Made by a program: the position numbers and the translations under genes. A DNA stretch of 64,000 bases from Pollenia angustigena (taxonomy: Eukaryota; Arthropoda; Insecta; Diptera; Polleniidae): positions 248,123,803-248,187,802 of the forward strand of contig OV884059.1 of the NCBI GenBank assembly GCA_930367215.1, read 5' to 3'. The notes under the pieces were generated by a model. It made no database searches and was not told the DNA's origin. It saw only the letters and a program-made list of their open reading frames with translations. Every line of letters begins with the position of its first letter. Within the stretch, counting starts at the first letter, position 1. Positions 41,226 to 53,288 of this stretch are shown piece after piece.

Positions 41226-44200
41226 TTATTTATTTATTTAGCGTATGGGATTATATAAAAAAAAGAAAATATAAATAAATCAAAGGTATTAGAACGATTC
41301 TAAATTGTTTACAAATTCAATGAGTTTAACCATGAAACTGCGTCTATCGTCAAAGTGTGGATATCGCTCAATGGTCCTTTACAGGATAAGATAGGGCATT
41401 CTTTAATGATGTGATCGGTTGTTTGACGGGGGGCTCCACATGGACATTTAGGATCATCTACTCGGCCCCATTTGTAGAGAGTTTCCAGGGTTCTACCGGT
41501 ACCAGTTCGCAATCTGTTCAGGTTACACCATGCTTTCCTCGGTAATTGAAGGACTGCTTCGCTGCTTCGTTCTTCAAATAATGGGCTGGATCTGTGTGAG
41601 TTAGACCACAGACTAGACCAAGCTGCGTTGATATCAAAGTTTTCTATGAGTAGGTTCTTGGCGAGGTCTAGTGGACTGAAGCCTTCGGCTGGGAGGGTAA
41701 CGTAAGTCGTTATTAAGAGGGATTTGGTTATTGATTTGTATCTTGTTATACTCTCGTAACAATGCCTGCTTTCTCCTTAACTCTGGTGGAGCTATATTGC
41801 AAATTTTTGGCAGCCATTCTGTTGGAGTCGGACGGAGAGTTCCAGAGATTAACCTCATTGTCGTGTTAAGTTGAGTGTCGATTTTTTGTGTGTGGCGACT
41901 ATTTAGCCATACTGGACTTGCATATTCGGCAGCGGAATATACTAGGGACAGTGCAGATATGCGCAAGCAGTTTGGGTTAGCTCCCCAGGTTGTTCCTGTC
42001 AGTTTTTGAATTATGTTGTTTCTTGTTTTTAGTTTTTGTGACGTTTTTGAGAGATGGGCGTTAAATGAAAGTGTTCTATCGAGTGTAATTCCAAGATATT
42101 TTGGAAAGGGGTTGGTGCAAGTCGTGTGTTGTTTATACGTATGTTAAATTCTAGATGAGACTCATGGTGGTTTAGGTGAAAACAGCTCACCTCGGTTTTG
42201 GCAGCGCTAGGTGTAAGTCGCCAGTTTTTACAGTATATAGAAAATTTGCTAAGGTCTGATGTAAGTGCGTGTTCCAATTCGGAAAAAGTAGAGTGTTGGT
42301 AGGCGAACGCCATGTCATCAGCAAAGATGAATTTACGCGATTTAGAGGTCGGTAAGTCATGGATGTATAAGTTGAACAACGTTGGAGCTAACACAGAACC
42401 TTGGGGAAGCCCGTTGTTTAGTTTACGAGTTCTGATATTCTTGTCATTTATAAACACACTAAATAGCCAATCACTAAGCATGGAACTGATGAGGTTGCAA
42501 ATTTTGATACACGGTATAACCTTTAGTAATTTATATAATAGCCCCTTTTTCCACACCGTATCATACGCCGCCGTCAGATCTACAAGAAAACAGCTCCGGT
42601 TTTTTGTTTTTTCTGGAAACCATATTCAATAAAGTTAGTCAGAGACAAGACTTGGTCTGTACACCCTCTTTGTTTTCTAAATCCTGCTTGTTCTTGAGGA
42701 ATTACGCGATCAATTTCCGGGCCTATTCTATTTAAAATTAGGCGTTCCAGCAGCTTTAGGCTCACGGAAAGCAACGAAACAAGGCGATAGTTTTGAGGTA
42801 GGTCCGCTGGTTTGTTCGGCTTTAATAGCGCGATAATCTTCGATTTTTTGAAAGATGTGGGAATCTGATTTGTTGACAGTATGTTTGTAAAAAATAGCGT
42901 AAGCCACATTTTTGTTCCTGGGCCTGCATGTTTTAGAAATTCTGGGTAGATTCCATCTACGCCCGCTGCGGTCTTTACTATAATATCTTTCAGAGCAACA
43001 TTCAGTTCTAGTTTAGTAAAAAGGCTAGAGAACTGAGCGCTTGGAGAAACAAGTGACCTTAGAACTTTATATTCCTTTTGTATGTACCTGGAGAAAGTTC
43101 TATTTGGTTCAGGTTTTGAAACTGCAACTATATGGGCTGCTATTTGATTTGGATTTAAAGTTGGCTTAGTAGATGTTGGTGGTGTCGCACTCCCCAACTT
43201 TCTCAATAGGATCCAAGCCTTTCGGCTGGAATGTTTAAAATCCATAGATCCCACTGAACTGGTCCACTGCTGCTTTCTTGATATATCCAGACTTTTCATT
43301 AATTCATCAGCTGTAGCCTGATCCTCATTTAAGCAGAATTCGTTATACAGTCTATCGCTGTCTTCATTCCAACAAGGAATGTATTCCTTTCGAAAACCTC
43401 GAGGAATAGATTTCTTTGCTGATGCAATGATTAAGCCAACCAAACGGTCATTATTTGATGATGTAGGAGGAATAAAACGAATAGACCTATCCAAAAGCTT
43501 AGAAAATTTTTTCCAGTCGGCCCTTTGGAAATTCCATCTGGGCCTTGGTACACTTTTGACTATTGGGATTTTAATTCCTATATCAATGATTACCGGACGA
43601 TGCTGACTTTGGGGAAAACTTCTTAAGACCATACGTGTTGTGGGTAGTGGCTTTGAATTGAAAGAAGAGACAAAGCAAAGATCTGGGTTGTAGTCTCTAT
43701 TCCACCTTGCCGAATGGAAAGTGCCCCTGTCCTTAGCGTCATAGACAAGGTGAAGATTTGATGCGTCAGCCCAGTCCACCAACCACGAACCGTTGTCATC
43801 ATCAACTTGATATCGCCAGAGGCTATGATGGCTATTAAAATCTCCAGCGTATACCGCTGGATGATCGTAATTTGGGATGGGATTTGTTGACCACTGAATA
43901 AGTGGTGGTTTGTAGATGTTTATTATATTAATCCCATTTAGTTTAGCTATCATAGCTGCTAACTAATATGTCGTTTGAGCTTCGGCATTCTAAGACATAT
44001 ACATCAGAAATATCATTTTTGGCATATGTAGCAATACCATATGAACGGTGGTAGATAGCGGCTATTAGTTTATAGCCATTTATTGTTCCTTTACGTACTA
44101 AGGATTCGTGTGTCTGTGTTCGTGTTTCCTGAAGAAGTATAATATCAATGTTCTCTTCTGTCATTAAGCGAGACAGGTAGTCGGACTTAGAGCTACTAAT

Positions 44201-44465
44201 ACCCTCTATGTTAAGTTGGCAGATTCGTACTGCAGGTCCAATAGTCCTAACGGACTGATTTGTTTGCATGTTTTCTTTGTTTTGTCAATACTAATGAGAT
44301 GCGGGATTTTACCGTTACGTTTCTTAAATTAATTATTTTTTCTTTCTTGTATATTAGCCAGGAGATCAATAAGTTGTTGACAAATGTTTGGCTTCCGATC
44401 GCTGTAGTTCAGTTAGAGTTACCCAGGGTGCACCACGAGGAGGCGAACTACATTACACCCCCATT
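41226..44465 (-). mobile_element. Jockey-superfamily LINE, decayed
   Basis: Minus-strand element with a (TAAA)n-like 3' tail at 41226-41242 and a GC-richer 5' stretch up to about 44465. The coding region is complete in layout but broken by several frameshifts. It ends in a zinc-knuckle-like C-x-C-x9-H-x4-C (CPCGAPRQTTDHIIKEC). Confidence 0.75.
41309..44269 (-). pseudogene. LINE endonuclease-reverse transcriptase, at least four frameshifts
   Basis: Successive pieces on the minus strand: 44269-43943 (APE endonuclease start, ICQLNIEGISSSK, ILLQETRTQ); 43953-42580 (VYAGDFNSHHSLW, then the start of reverse transcriptase with AAGVDGIYPEFLKH and EQAGFRKQRGCTDQ); 42556-42029 (GLPQGSVLAPTLFN and catalytic FIFADDMAFAYQ); 41966-41634 (SAAEYASPVW, thumb region); and 41512-41309 (C-terminal cysteine motif). 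Motif A is cut by the frameshift near 42587. Other breaks lie near 43950, 42111 and 41690. Dead copy. Confidence 0.75.
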
Positions 44466-44616
44466 TTGATTTGATAAAAATTATTGCATTAATGATCATT
44501 GAAATACATATTTTTTAATATAAAAATTAAATTATACATCTAGTCGTATATTCCATTAAAAAAAAATTAATTTGAAAAATTTTTAGTTGGTGTACTGTTT
44601 CTGGGATTTGCACATA

Positions 44617-44863
44617 TCGCTCATTTGCTGCAAGAACGGCACAACTCAAAAAATGAAATTTTGGAGATAGAAACGCAGAATAGTTCACTTTGTTTTTCTT
44701 TCTATTGTGTATTAAATTCATCTTTATATCTTTTGTACTTTCCCAGTTTGAAGAGAATGTGTCTTCATTTGTTCTAAGTAGTTAGAGCAAATCAAAAACG
44801 TTAAATGCGTTTATCTCGAAATGGATTTTTTTTAATTATGCCGGTCTTGCAGCAAATGAGCAA
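44617..44863. mobile_element. TA-flanked MITE family B, copy 2 (uninterrupted)
   Basis: Ends TCGCTCATTTGCTGCAA and TTGCAGCAAATGAGCAA, each flanked by TA. The inverse of its interior (TTTGCTCTAACTACTTAG, AAAGATGAATTTAATACACAATAG, CTCCAAAATT) matches the outer parts of 13004-14009. Confidence 0.75.
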
Positions 44864-44942
44864 TATGTCAAAAATAAAATACATTTGTGTATATGAAAAT
44901 GATTATTTTCACGACGACACAGCTACATGGCTGCAGGTTGTT

Positions 44943-45440
44943 GTCTGTGCTAGAAATGGGCAAAAAATATCGATATATCAAAATATCGATATATCAAAAT
45001 ATCGATATTTAAAAAATATATATCGCCGATATTTAAAATACCGATATATCGATATTGAAATACGACTATCGCATTCGATGTTTTGTATAAAACCTTTTTA
45101 AGTAAACTTTGGACTTATATAGATTTATTTTCCAAGTTATAAAATTTAAAATCTTTGCTTTTTGAAGGAACATATGGGCATTTTCAGCGAAAAGTCTAGT
45201 TGCGCTTTACACCAAAATATCAAAAAGTAATCTATACATATAAAATTTCTTGAGAAACAATTAAAATTACTTCTGGCGTTACGTTACAAAAAGTAGACTT
45301 TTCGCTGGAACTGCCCATATATGTATATATTAAATTTTTTAATTTGGTAATAGTTCCAGCAATATACGTTTGATATGTCGATATTTTTGAAATAATATAT
45401 ATCGAAACTCTTAAATAATATCGATTCTATATATATTGGT
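44943..45440. repeat. TATCGATA-rich region split by element 4
   Basis: ATATCGATATATC repeats at 44956-45065 and again ATATGTCGATATTTTTG, ATATATCGAAAC and ATATCGATTC at 45373-45435, on either side of the element at 45171-45320. It resembles the ends of the hAT element at 21668-22356 and may be a decayed relative. Confidence 0.45.
45171..45320. mobile_element. CATATGGGCATTTC-family element 4 (150 bp)
   Basis: Ends CATATGGGCATTTTCAGCGA and TCGCTGGAACTGCCCATAT. Interior with AAAAGTCTAG at left, AAAAAGTAGACTTTT at right and CTTCTGGCGTTACGTTAC. Same short form as 38421-38666, with an internal deletion. Confidence 0.7.
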
Positions 45441-45861
45441 ATATTTTTTCAAAATACTTTATCCATTTTAAAGCATACCGATTAACCAATTAAGAGGTAA
45501 TATTATATATTCATACTCCGTGGCTGACATTTTTTTTACAAAATTGGCTTTATCTTTAAATTATGTCGATATTTATTTATTTAACACTTAGATATTTGCT
45601 TTATAAACTATTTCTGTATTACGGGTTTTCAGACTTGCGGTACACTTAATTAATTAATTATGTACATATTACAATAATGAAATATGTAACAAGTACATAA
45701 ATTATTACCACATATATATTTTTACTCAAACTTATAAATAAACTGAGAAATTTTCCAAAATAAAATTTTTCAAAGCTTAATAAATATAAAATTCTATATG
45801 ATGGAGTTACTAAAAATATGGTTTATAAAAGCTTGAAGTATTCTTCCCTAAACATACGGCC

Positions 45862-46095
45862 ATGGTCTGACAATCGCACGATTTGAAATCGCAAAACGCC
45901 ACATTTATTTTATGATGTTCTGCGACTGGTGCGTTTTGCTTGCGACATTCCATAGTTTTTTAAAGTTCCCTTGAGCATACTTTTGCAATTTGAAGTCACC
46001 AAACTTCTTGCGTTTGCGATTTACAGTATATGTATTATGCAATTTCAAGTAAAGATCGCAAATGTTAAGCGTTTTGCAATTGTCAGAACAGGCCC
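45862..46095. mobile_element. Small TIR element, poorly preserved
   Basis: TGGTCTGACAATCGCACG..CGCAAAACG at the left is inverted as CGTTTTGCAATTGTCAGAAC..GCC at the right, with indels. About 230 bp, non-coding. Confidence 0.4.
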
Positions 46096-46437
46096 GATAG
46101 TCTTTTGAATTCTATTTTAAGAAAAATTTGTATGAAAATTTTGCCTCAAAACACATTTCAAACTTATTTTATTTTTTATAAACACGGCAGATTTTGTTTT
46201 AATAAATATATTAACAAAATTTTAAGTTTTGTAGAAAAATCTTTCAAGATATTTTTATTTTTGAAATTTGCTCTTAACGGAATTTTTAATACATCATGTG
46301 AAAGATATTTCGAAGTAGATTCTAATAATACCAGTACTTCTTTGATCCAGTTTTTACCTAAAATGCAGTTGTTGGGTATCACTTGCGCAATAGTAAAGTT
46401 TAATGTTCGAAAAAACATCTTATTTTATGTTTGCTTA

Positions 46438-46945
46438 CACAGTACAACACATGATTTGCCAACTCAATTCTGTGAACTGTATGTGAAAAGAAGAATTTCT
46501 GCATCATTCGTTTTGTCTTCTTACCTGCGATTTGAAGTTAGTATCGATTTGAAGTTAGTACTATCGTATAGGGGAATTTATCACGTTTTAGGCCCTGTTG
46601 TTTGACATAGCTCGACAACCACTAGCCCAATTTAGTTGAAATAAATTTTAAAAAATTAAGAATTACAATTCCCTTAATCTGTTCATATATTGTTTTCCTA
46701 TACAAGTAACACTTTCGAAGTTAAAAATGAATGTATGAAGGCAAAAAATTATTTTTTGCCTAAAAATTAAAATTTTTTTTTTTTAAATACATAAAAAATC
46801 CAAAATGGAAAAAAGTTTCAAGTCTAGTTATTTTTTCGCAAAGTCACATAACCTATGAGCAAAATGAGACAAAGATCATAAAAATCGATGCACGCGTTTG
46901 TCATTTATTCACAATTAAGTAAATGTATGAATTTCAAAAATTTGC
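46438..46945 (+). repeat. Left terminal inverted repeat of the 3.6-kb transposon
   Basis: Mirrors 49538-50054. Any ORF within it (such as the 166-codon frame 46105-46605 that enters it) is incidental. Confidence 0.8.
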
Positions 46946-47416
46946 TCGAGATATGCACAACATTATTTGGAGAAAACATTGACACCTTTTTCATGATTCT
47001 GAGAATTAAAAAAAAAAGGAATAAACAAAAGGTTATTTGATTTTTATGATTGCGGTAGTAAATGTACGTGGACAATTAAACGGAAAGTGGACCTTTTTAT
47101 TATTTGGGTTTTTCCGGTGGCTACCTATATGATTTTTTTACAAAAATTGCACCCACATTTAAGGGTGGTCATTATTTGGAAAGTTTTGCACAGTTTGAAA
47201 CGTACAAGTGCTGAATCAGGTATATAGCCAGCCGCCCTTAAAATATGCGCCCATTTATAAGTACCTGGCAGTAAAATATTCAAAAATACGTAGTATTTAT
47301 AGGTGTGCATTGATCGATTTTTGGCATTCAGCCAGTGCCGACGAACGCGAACAGTAAAAGTGATTTTTCTCCAGTTTTTTAAAAGTGAATAACAACAAAA
47401 CATAAAATATATCAAT

Positions 47417-49385
47417 ATGGAAAACAACAAGTGCCCATATTTGGATGAATATTGTTACGTTTGTGGTCATATCGTCCGAAAAATACAGAAAAAAGATCGA
47501 AAAAATTTGTTTACTGAGCAATTCAAAACCGCGTATTGTAATTATTTCGATGAAGCAGATTTAAGTGGTGCAAATTTTACGCCGAACACAGTGTGCAACA
47601 GTTGTTATACTACCCTTCTAAAATGGATTCACGGAAAAAGCAGGAAGTTATCTTTTATGAAGCCAGTAATTTGGGTGGAAGACACAACTGGACATGATGA
47701 ATCCAGGTGCTATGCATGCATAAATTTTCGTCCTGGATTAAACAGACAACAATTGAAAACAAAAGTATACACTGCTGCATTTACTGCCACACTTCCAGTG
47801 CAACGCCCTGCTGATACCGATGCACCTAAACCTCCGAGTGCGGATACTGTGTCCCTGCTAGCCGAAACCGTTTTCACCAATCCGACCGATTTGGATGATG
47901 CTGATTGGATACCCGATATTGAAAATAGTGCACCACAACCGCTACCACAAATCGAAATGGATTACATTGTGGCCAAGCTGGGACTATCACAACACGACTC
48001 CGAATGGCTGACATCATTTTTGAAGAGAAGAAAACTCACACAGCAAAATGTCAGCGCAACATCATACCGACAACGCCAAGCTGATTTTCAGAAATTTTAT
48101 TCCGTTGACGAAGCAAATACGTTCACGTACTGCCATGATATCCCAGGTTTAGTGAAAAAATTGGGAATGGATTATATCGCTGGCGACTGGCGTTTATTCA
48201 TCGATGGTTCAGTTACTAGTTTGAAGGCTGTGCTGCTGCACAAAAAAAATAAAAAACCATGCATTCCATTGGGATTCAGCACAACTATGAAGGAAACGTA
48301 TGAAGCATTGGGCGAAATTTTGAAGAAAATCAGATACGATGAACACAAATGGAACATTTGTTGCGATCTGAAGGTGGTCAACATACTACAAGGGATTATA
48401 GAAAAGGGCGGATATCCAAAATACTTCTGCTTCCTTTGTAATTGGGATTCACGATACAAAGGAAATCAATATCAATGTAAAGATTGGAAAGGAAGAACTC
48501 CCGAGCTCAACAAACAATTAAAATTACGCAATGAACCTATGATAAAGGACCTGGATGATATTTTGTTGCCACCGCTCCACATGAAACTGGGAATAGCTGG
48601 GAAATTCGTTGAAGTGGTGGTCAAAAAAGTTAACGGCGCCTTTGACTGTTTGAAATCCATCTTTCCGAAACTCAGTGATGAGAAAATTAAAAACGGTACG
48701 TATCGTACTCTGTATTTCAATATTGTCATATCTAAATTTGTTAATTTCTATACATTCGCATTACCAATAATTTTTTCGTTTTTCTTATGTATTTAAAACA
48801 GGTATTCTCAATGGACCTGATATTCGGAAATTGATCAAAAGTGATTCTTTCACACATTTGCTTTCAGAGCATCACGACCACCAACATGCATGGAACGCGT
48901 TGAAAGAAGTAATAGAAGGCGTTCTAGGAAAGAACCGTGTCCAGCGAGAAGAGATAAAGCAACGAGTGGACAGGTTGCTGTTTTATTTTGAAAAAATCGG
49001 TGCATCCATGACGCTGAAATTGCATTTCTTGCACCACCATCTCGATACTTTTTTGGCACAATCACCTCAGGAATCAGACGAACAAGGAGAGTGGTTCCAC
49101 CAGGTGACCATGCCATTTGAAAAGCGGTTCAAAAGCAAAAAATTGGATGCATTGCTTGCGGAGGTTTGTTGGTGGAGTTCCACAATTATGCAGTTTGAAG
49201 AAAGCACCGAAGATGAAGACATTGAAATTGGTGGACACAGTGAAAGAAACACGCCCTTGAATAGTATGTGTATCTCGGATGACGATACAGACTCAGACCA
49301 TGAATATGAACAACCTACGAAGAAAACAAGATCATCAGAACCACAAGCGTCAACTTCTACAAGGATGGATATTGCCAATAATTGA
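47417..49385 (+). CDS. Putative DDE-type transposase, 620 residues, one intron
   Basis: Exon 1 47417-48695 and exon 2 48802-49385 are joined across a 106-bp intron (AACG|GTACGT ... AAAACAG|GT) to exactly 621 codons including TGA. The N-terminus has cysteine pairs (CPYLDEYCYVCG, VCNSCY, CYAC), probably zinc-binding DNA recognition. Candidate catalytic residues lie in FIDGS, then about 55 residues on in ICCDLK, then in DEQGEWFHQ of exon 2; CFLCNWDSR and KLHFLHHHLD lie between. I recall a multicopy arthropod protein family with the GExFHQ and CFLCxWDSR motifs, usually annotated uncharacterised. The tail is acidic/Ser-rich. AATAAA stands at 49468. No internal stop, so it may be functional. The assignment as transposase rests on the flanking inverted repeats and the D, D, E pattern. 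Confidence 0.75.
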
Positions 49386-49537
49386 AAAAATGTTCTAAAT
49401 TTTGTTTTTATGCATATTATAAATGCGTATTAATTGCATATTATTTTATTTTCATTAAGTTTTTATAAATAAAGTTTTTTTTTGCATGATAATTTTTTAA
49501 TTTATATTTTTATTTTAAGGGTGGTGGCTATAACTGA

Positions 49538-50054
49538 TTTTTGAAATTCATACCTTTACTCAATTGCGAATAAAAGCGAAACGCGTGCATCGATTTTTAT
49601 GATCTTTGTCTCATTTTGCTCATAGGTTATGTGACTTTGCGAAAAAATAACTAGACTTGAAACTTTTTTCCATTTTGGATTTTTTATGTATTTTTAAAAA
49701 AAAAAAATTTAAATTTTTAGGCAAAAAATAATTTTTTCCCTTCATACATTCATTTTTCGAAAGTGTTACTTGTATAGGAAAACAATATATGAACAGATTA
49801 AGGGAATTGTAATTCTTTTTAAAATTTATTTCAACTAAATTGGGCTAGTGGTTGTCGAGCTATGTCAAACAACAGGGCCTAAAACGTGATACATTCCCCT
49901 ATACGATAGTACTAACTTCAAATCGATACTAACTTCAAATCGCAGGTAAGAAGACAAAACGAATGATGCATAAATTCTTCTTTTTGGGTCTAATTTCACA
50001 TACAGTTCACAGAATTGAGTTGGCAATCAATTAACTGAAAAATGTTGTACTGTG
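49538..50054 (-). repeat. Right terminal inverted repeat of the 3.6-kb transposon
   Basis: Mirror of 46438-46945, with one extra 14-base segment near its outer end (about 50030-50043). Confidence 0.8.
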
Positions 50055-50059
50055 TTATT

Positions 50060-50880
50060 AAACTTTTGAAATTCAAACTTTGCACATCTGTTGTGCAGTA
50101 AAAAAGTATCAGCATCACAACCGCAACTGGTAATAACGCATCAGCAACAACATTTTGAATCACTGAAGCATTGATAAATAGTTTTCATGCATTATAACGT
50201 ACGTACGCAAATTTTTGACGGTAATTTTTTTTTAAATGCAGTTTATATGTATTTTTTTATTTAATCTGCCGTTAAAATTATATTGTTTATTACTTCCAAA
50301 AAACAACAAAATTCTAATATTTAATATGTATTATAATAAATTCAATTGTTTTTACGTTATAAAATGTATTATAAATAAGTATTTATATATTTATAATCTT
50401 AAATTAAGTTTGTATAAAAGTCTGCAATTATGCATGTTTTTCATTTTTTGAAATTAAAAAAGTGATAGTGGCACCACTGAAATACAAACACACAGTAAAA
50501 AAAAAACAGCAGTTTATATTTTTTCATTTGTAGCTGCCGTCTTCAACATAATTCAGTAGCTGACTACCCTCCAAGCAATTGGCAGAGTAATTTTCGATTA
50601 TTAACGAAATTTGAACTACTTCGTCACATTTGGTAGTTAAACAGTAGATTTTGCGGAATTTAGAAACAACAAAATACGTTAGAATCGAATAATGAATTCT
50701 AAAATTATACTTTTTGTCACTTTAAAAAGTTGTTCAGATAATTGTAACAATTATAAAATTGCAACAACAGCAAAAATTAACATTGCCCATGAAATTTGGA
50801 CTTCTTCGCAACGATTTGCAGCTAAAAAGTGAATACCAAGTACAAAACACCAATGTGCCTAAGTAATGGCAGTTTTTACT
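50060..50880. other. AT-rich DNA, nothing recognised
   Basis: The 71-codon ORF at 50236-50451 is low-complexity and looks like chance. No element boundary seen. Confidence 0.4.
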
Positions 50881-50881
50881 T

Positions 50882-50992
50882 ATGGCGATTTCTTTTCTGA
50901 GAAATATGTTGCATAAATGTTACATGCTCTATCTCTTTTGTGTAGAGCATGTAACATTTATGCAACATATTTCTCAGAAAAGAAATCGCCAT
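50882..50992. ncRNA. Perfect hairpin, 50-bp arms, 11-base loop (candidate hpRNA or miRNA precursor)
   Basis: Bases 50882-50931 (ATGGCGATTTC ... CATGCTCTA) are the exact reverse complement of 50943-50992, without one mismatch; the loop is TCTCTTTTGTG. A transcript would form a 50-bp duplex, a possible Dicer substrate. I find no target-duplication signature and no second copy in the window. The alternative is a very young palindromic mobile element or replication-generated inverted duplication. The structure is certain; the RNA role is inference. Confidence 0.35.
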
Positions 50993-51440
50993 TAAATTGC
51001 ATTATGGTAGGTGGTGCGCGAGTGTGAAATAGTATAAAGCTGTAAAAAAAGGTTAAACTTTAAATATTTAAAAATTTAATTGTTATATTGTTCTGAAAGT
51101 TAAGACCCCGCTGGATCCAAAAACTACCGCAAGTTCTAGTACACAAAATTATTAAATGAGTGCACAAAACAGCCCAAGCTGACTCTTCGGGTAGATCGCA
51201 GTGATATTTTGCACAGTTTGTTTATTCAATATGACTTTAATAATTTTTTGTTGAATATTAGTGTTAATATTTTTCTAGTGAAAATTAGTGAAAAAAAAAA
51301 TTATAGCAAAGCTTTAAAAATAAATGCTAGTAATTATATGATACAACTTTTATAAGGTTAGTGTTTGAAAAAATTTGCGACTTTCTGTAAATTTCTTTAA
51401 AAAAATTTGTCCACATTAGGTTTTTAACTTTAAAACATTA

Positions 51441-51590
51441 ATGGCCAATTTCACCAATTTATATACATATCAATTTATGTTAAAATATGTTTTTCAAATC
51501 AAATTAAACAAAATTATATGAAAAACTATGTATTAAATATACATATACAAAATGAATTTATATTTAAAAATAATTGGTGAAATTGGCCAT
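51441..51590. mobile_element. 150-bp MITE with ATGGCCAATTTCACCAATT ends
   Basis: ATGGCCAATTTCACCAATT (51441 on) is inverted exactly as AATTGGTGAAATTGGCCAT (to 51590). The interior is AT-rich and partly self-complementary. Confidence 0.75.
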
Positions 51591-51599
51591 AACAATTGT

Positions 51600-52052
51600 T
51601 ATACCTAATTGTAGATTTTTAATTATTTGTAAAAGTTTCAGCTCGGTTGTTTTTTATTTTCTCAGACTCGTCTAACAAAAACAAAGAAAGATAAGCAGTA
51701 AAATGGCCCATTCTTTGTTATAAAGAACAATAAGAAAAAATTAACTTCAAAAGAGTACTTTTTAGAGCCAAAAGCGATACTACTAAATTCAATTGATATT
51801 CAACTACCAAAGCGCTCTAATTCGTCATAAAATATAGTCACTAAGTAGATTCTTAATTGAAATATTACCATAGTGGGACACTTCTTCCCGAACGATGTCA
51901 CAACATCAATAAGAATTGAATAGCAGAAGCGATAGGTTTTTGCTAAATGGGGAAACTATTTAGATTATTTTTCGATCGAAATTGTTTGCAGGGTACTCGA
52001 CTATAATTGCACCCAGCAGCATTTGTAGTGTTCGTGTATCCTGCTGTGGTGA
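51600..52052. other. Spacer, nothing recognised
   Basis: AT-rich DNA, no gene. Confidence 0.35.
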
Positions 52053-53019
52053 ATCCCAACAAACACGGAGGTTTGATTTCAAATTGAAAATGATTTGAAA
52101 TCAAACGTTTTCTCAAAAGACAAACGTTTGATAATGATTTGAAAATCAAAGCGTTCTCAGCAAAAAGGGGAAATTATTTTCCAATTGAGAAATGCCTTTT
52201 TTTCAACTTGCTTTCAAACGTAATTCTCAAATGTGGATTATAATATAATGTGGAATATAAATAAAAATATCATTTTTACATTCTGCTGGTGTCTAATAAT
52301 TGTAAAAATTTGTCTGTACATTCAATATACCTCATTGCTTTCCAACGGAAGGCTAAGGTAAAATGTAAAAAGAAAATACAATATAATAGTCTGGTAGTGT
52401 ATAAAGTCATTTCTGAAAAATTGAAGGAATAGAACTATTACAAAAAAGCTTTATAAAATACATAACTGAAATTTAGCTCATAGAATAAATTCGAAAAATG
52501 AAAAATGTTGAATATATTATTTATTTAAATAAACTGTGAGATAAACATTCGGCACTATAACTAAAAGATGAAATAATGTTCTTACCGTCCTCTAATTCTT
52601 GGAAAGACAAACTACTTGGCTCCCTTTTATTTTGAGGATTGTAGCACCGCGATCGTTCAACAAACTTTCTTCACTTTTCCGTTTTATTTTCCTTGTTTTC
52701 GTATTTTTAATCAAATAAATTTTTATTTTTCACAAGGAATAAGCTGTTCACTTTATATTAAAATTTATTTTTAATAGTAAAACACATGTAACCACAAAGT
52801 AAAAAATTTAACTTTAATCGCCATTTTTAATGATAACATTTATTTTTCGCTTAAGTATTGCCAGGTTTATTCTTGATTTGAATTTAACATTTGACATCAA
52901 ATTGATAAAACATTTGATATCAAATGTTTATTTTCAAATCATTATCAATTTGAAAATTGTGTTTGATGTCAAATGATAGTCATTTCATATCAAAGGTTTG
53001 ACTTCGTGTTTGTTGGGAT
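52053..53019. mobile_element. TIR element ATCCCAACAAACACG, host of a Penelope-like fragment
   Basis: ATCCCAACAAACACGGAGG is inverted at the right end as ACTTCGTGTTTGTTGGGAT. Subterminal runs of TTTGATTTCAAA/TTTGATATCAAA occur on both sides. Bases 52262-52530 are a separate insertion. Confidence 0.65.
52262..52530 (+). mobile_element. Penelope-like repeat fragment, copy 2
   Basis: Inverse of 7311-7590: ACATTCTGCTGGTGTCTAAT through GAATAAATTCGAAAAATG. It stops before the hammerhead-like part seen in the 7.3-kb copy. Confidence 0.6.
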
Positions 53020-53099
53020 GTGTTTAATGCATTACAAGTGTATTTTTAATAATGAACTTCACTAAATAGAATGTAATACTACTACTTGAAAAATTTTTT

Positions 53100-53288
53100 T
53101 TTGGAAAATTATTTTTTTTTTTTATTTTATTCTTATATTTTTTTTTTATTTTTTAATTCCCTAAGTTAAACCTCGCGAAGCTCTGCGCTTGTCTGCAGAA
53201 ATGAAACCAGAGTCTCTGGCGGGAATCGAACCCGCAACCCCGGCGTTGATAACCTAGCTCATTAGCATCTAGGCTACCGGGGCACTCA
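53100..53288 (-). repeat. tRNA-derived SINE, family B copy 2 (well preserved)
   Basis: On the minus strand: TGCCCCGGTAGCCTAGATGC (A box), GGGTTGCGGGTTCGATTCCC (B box at 53222-53232), CTTCGCGAGGTTTAACTTAG and an A-rich tail (53160 to 53100). The tRNA-like head could fold, but the SINE body and tail and the second copy at 2460-2608 argue against a true tRNA. Confidence 0.75.

Larger units (their letters stand above)
46438..50054 (+). mobile_element. 3.6-kb DNA transposon with about 510-bp terminal inverted repeats
   Basis: The left repeat (46438-46945) and right repeat (49538-50054) are near-identical inverses. For example, CACAGTACAAC, GCCAACTCAATTCTGTGAAC, GGCCCTGTTGTTTGACATAG and ATCGATGCACGCGTTT appear in mirrored order with few mismatches and one 14-base indel. 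They enclose a spliced, open transposase gene on the plus strand. The outermost bases CACAG...CTGTG are flanked by TTA on both sides, which could be a 3-bp duplication. Such ends would suit a CMC-type element, but the superfamily is unproven. Confidence 0.8.

Noticed and set aside
46105..46605. 166-codon ORF as a gene
   Set aside because: Crosses into the left inverted repeat of the DNA transposon, is Phe/Ile/Lys-rich and shows no domain.
48172..49378. Minus-strand ORFs over the transposase gene
   Set aside because: Antisense shadows of the two transposase exons.
53222..53288. tRNA gene on the minus strand
   Set aside because: Better preserved head than at 2.5 kb, yet continuous with the same SINE body and tail.
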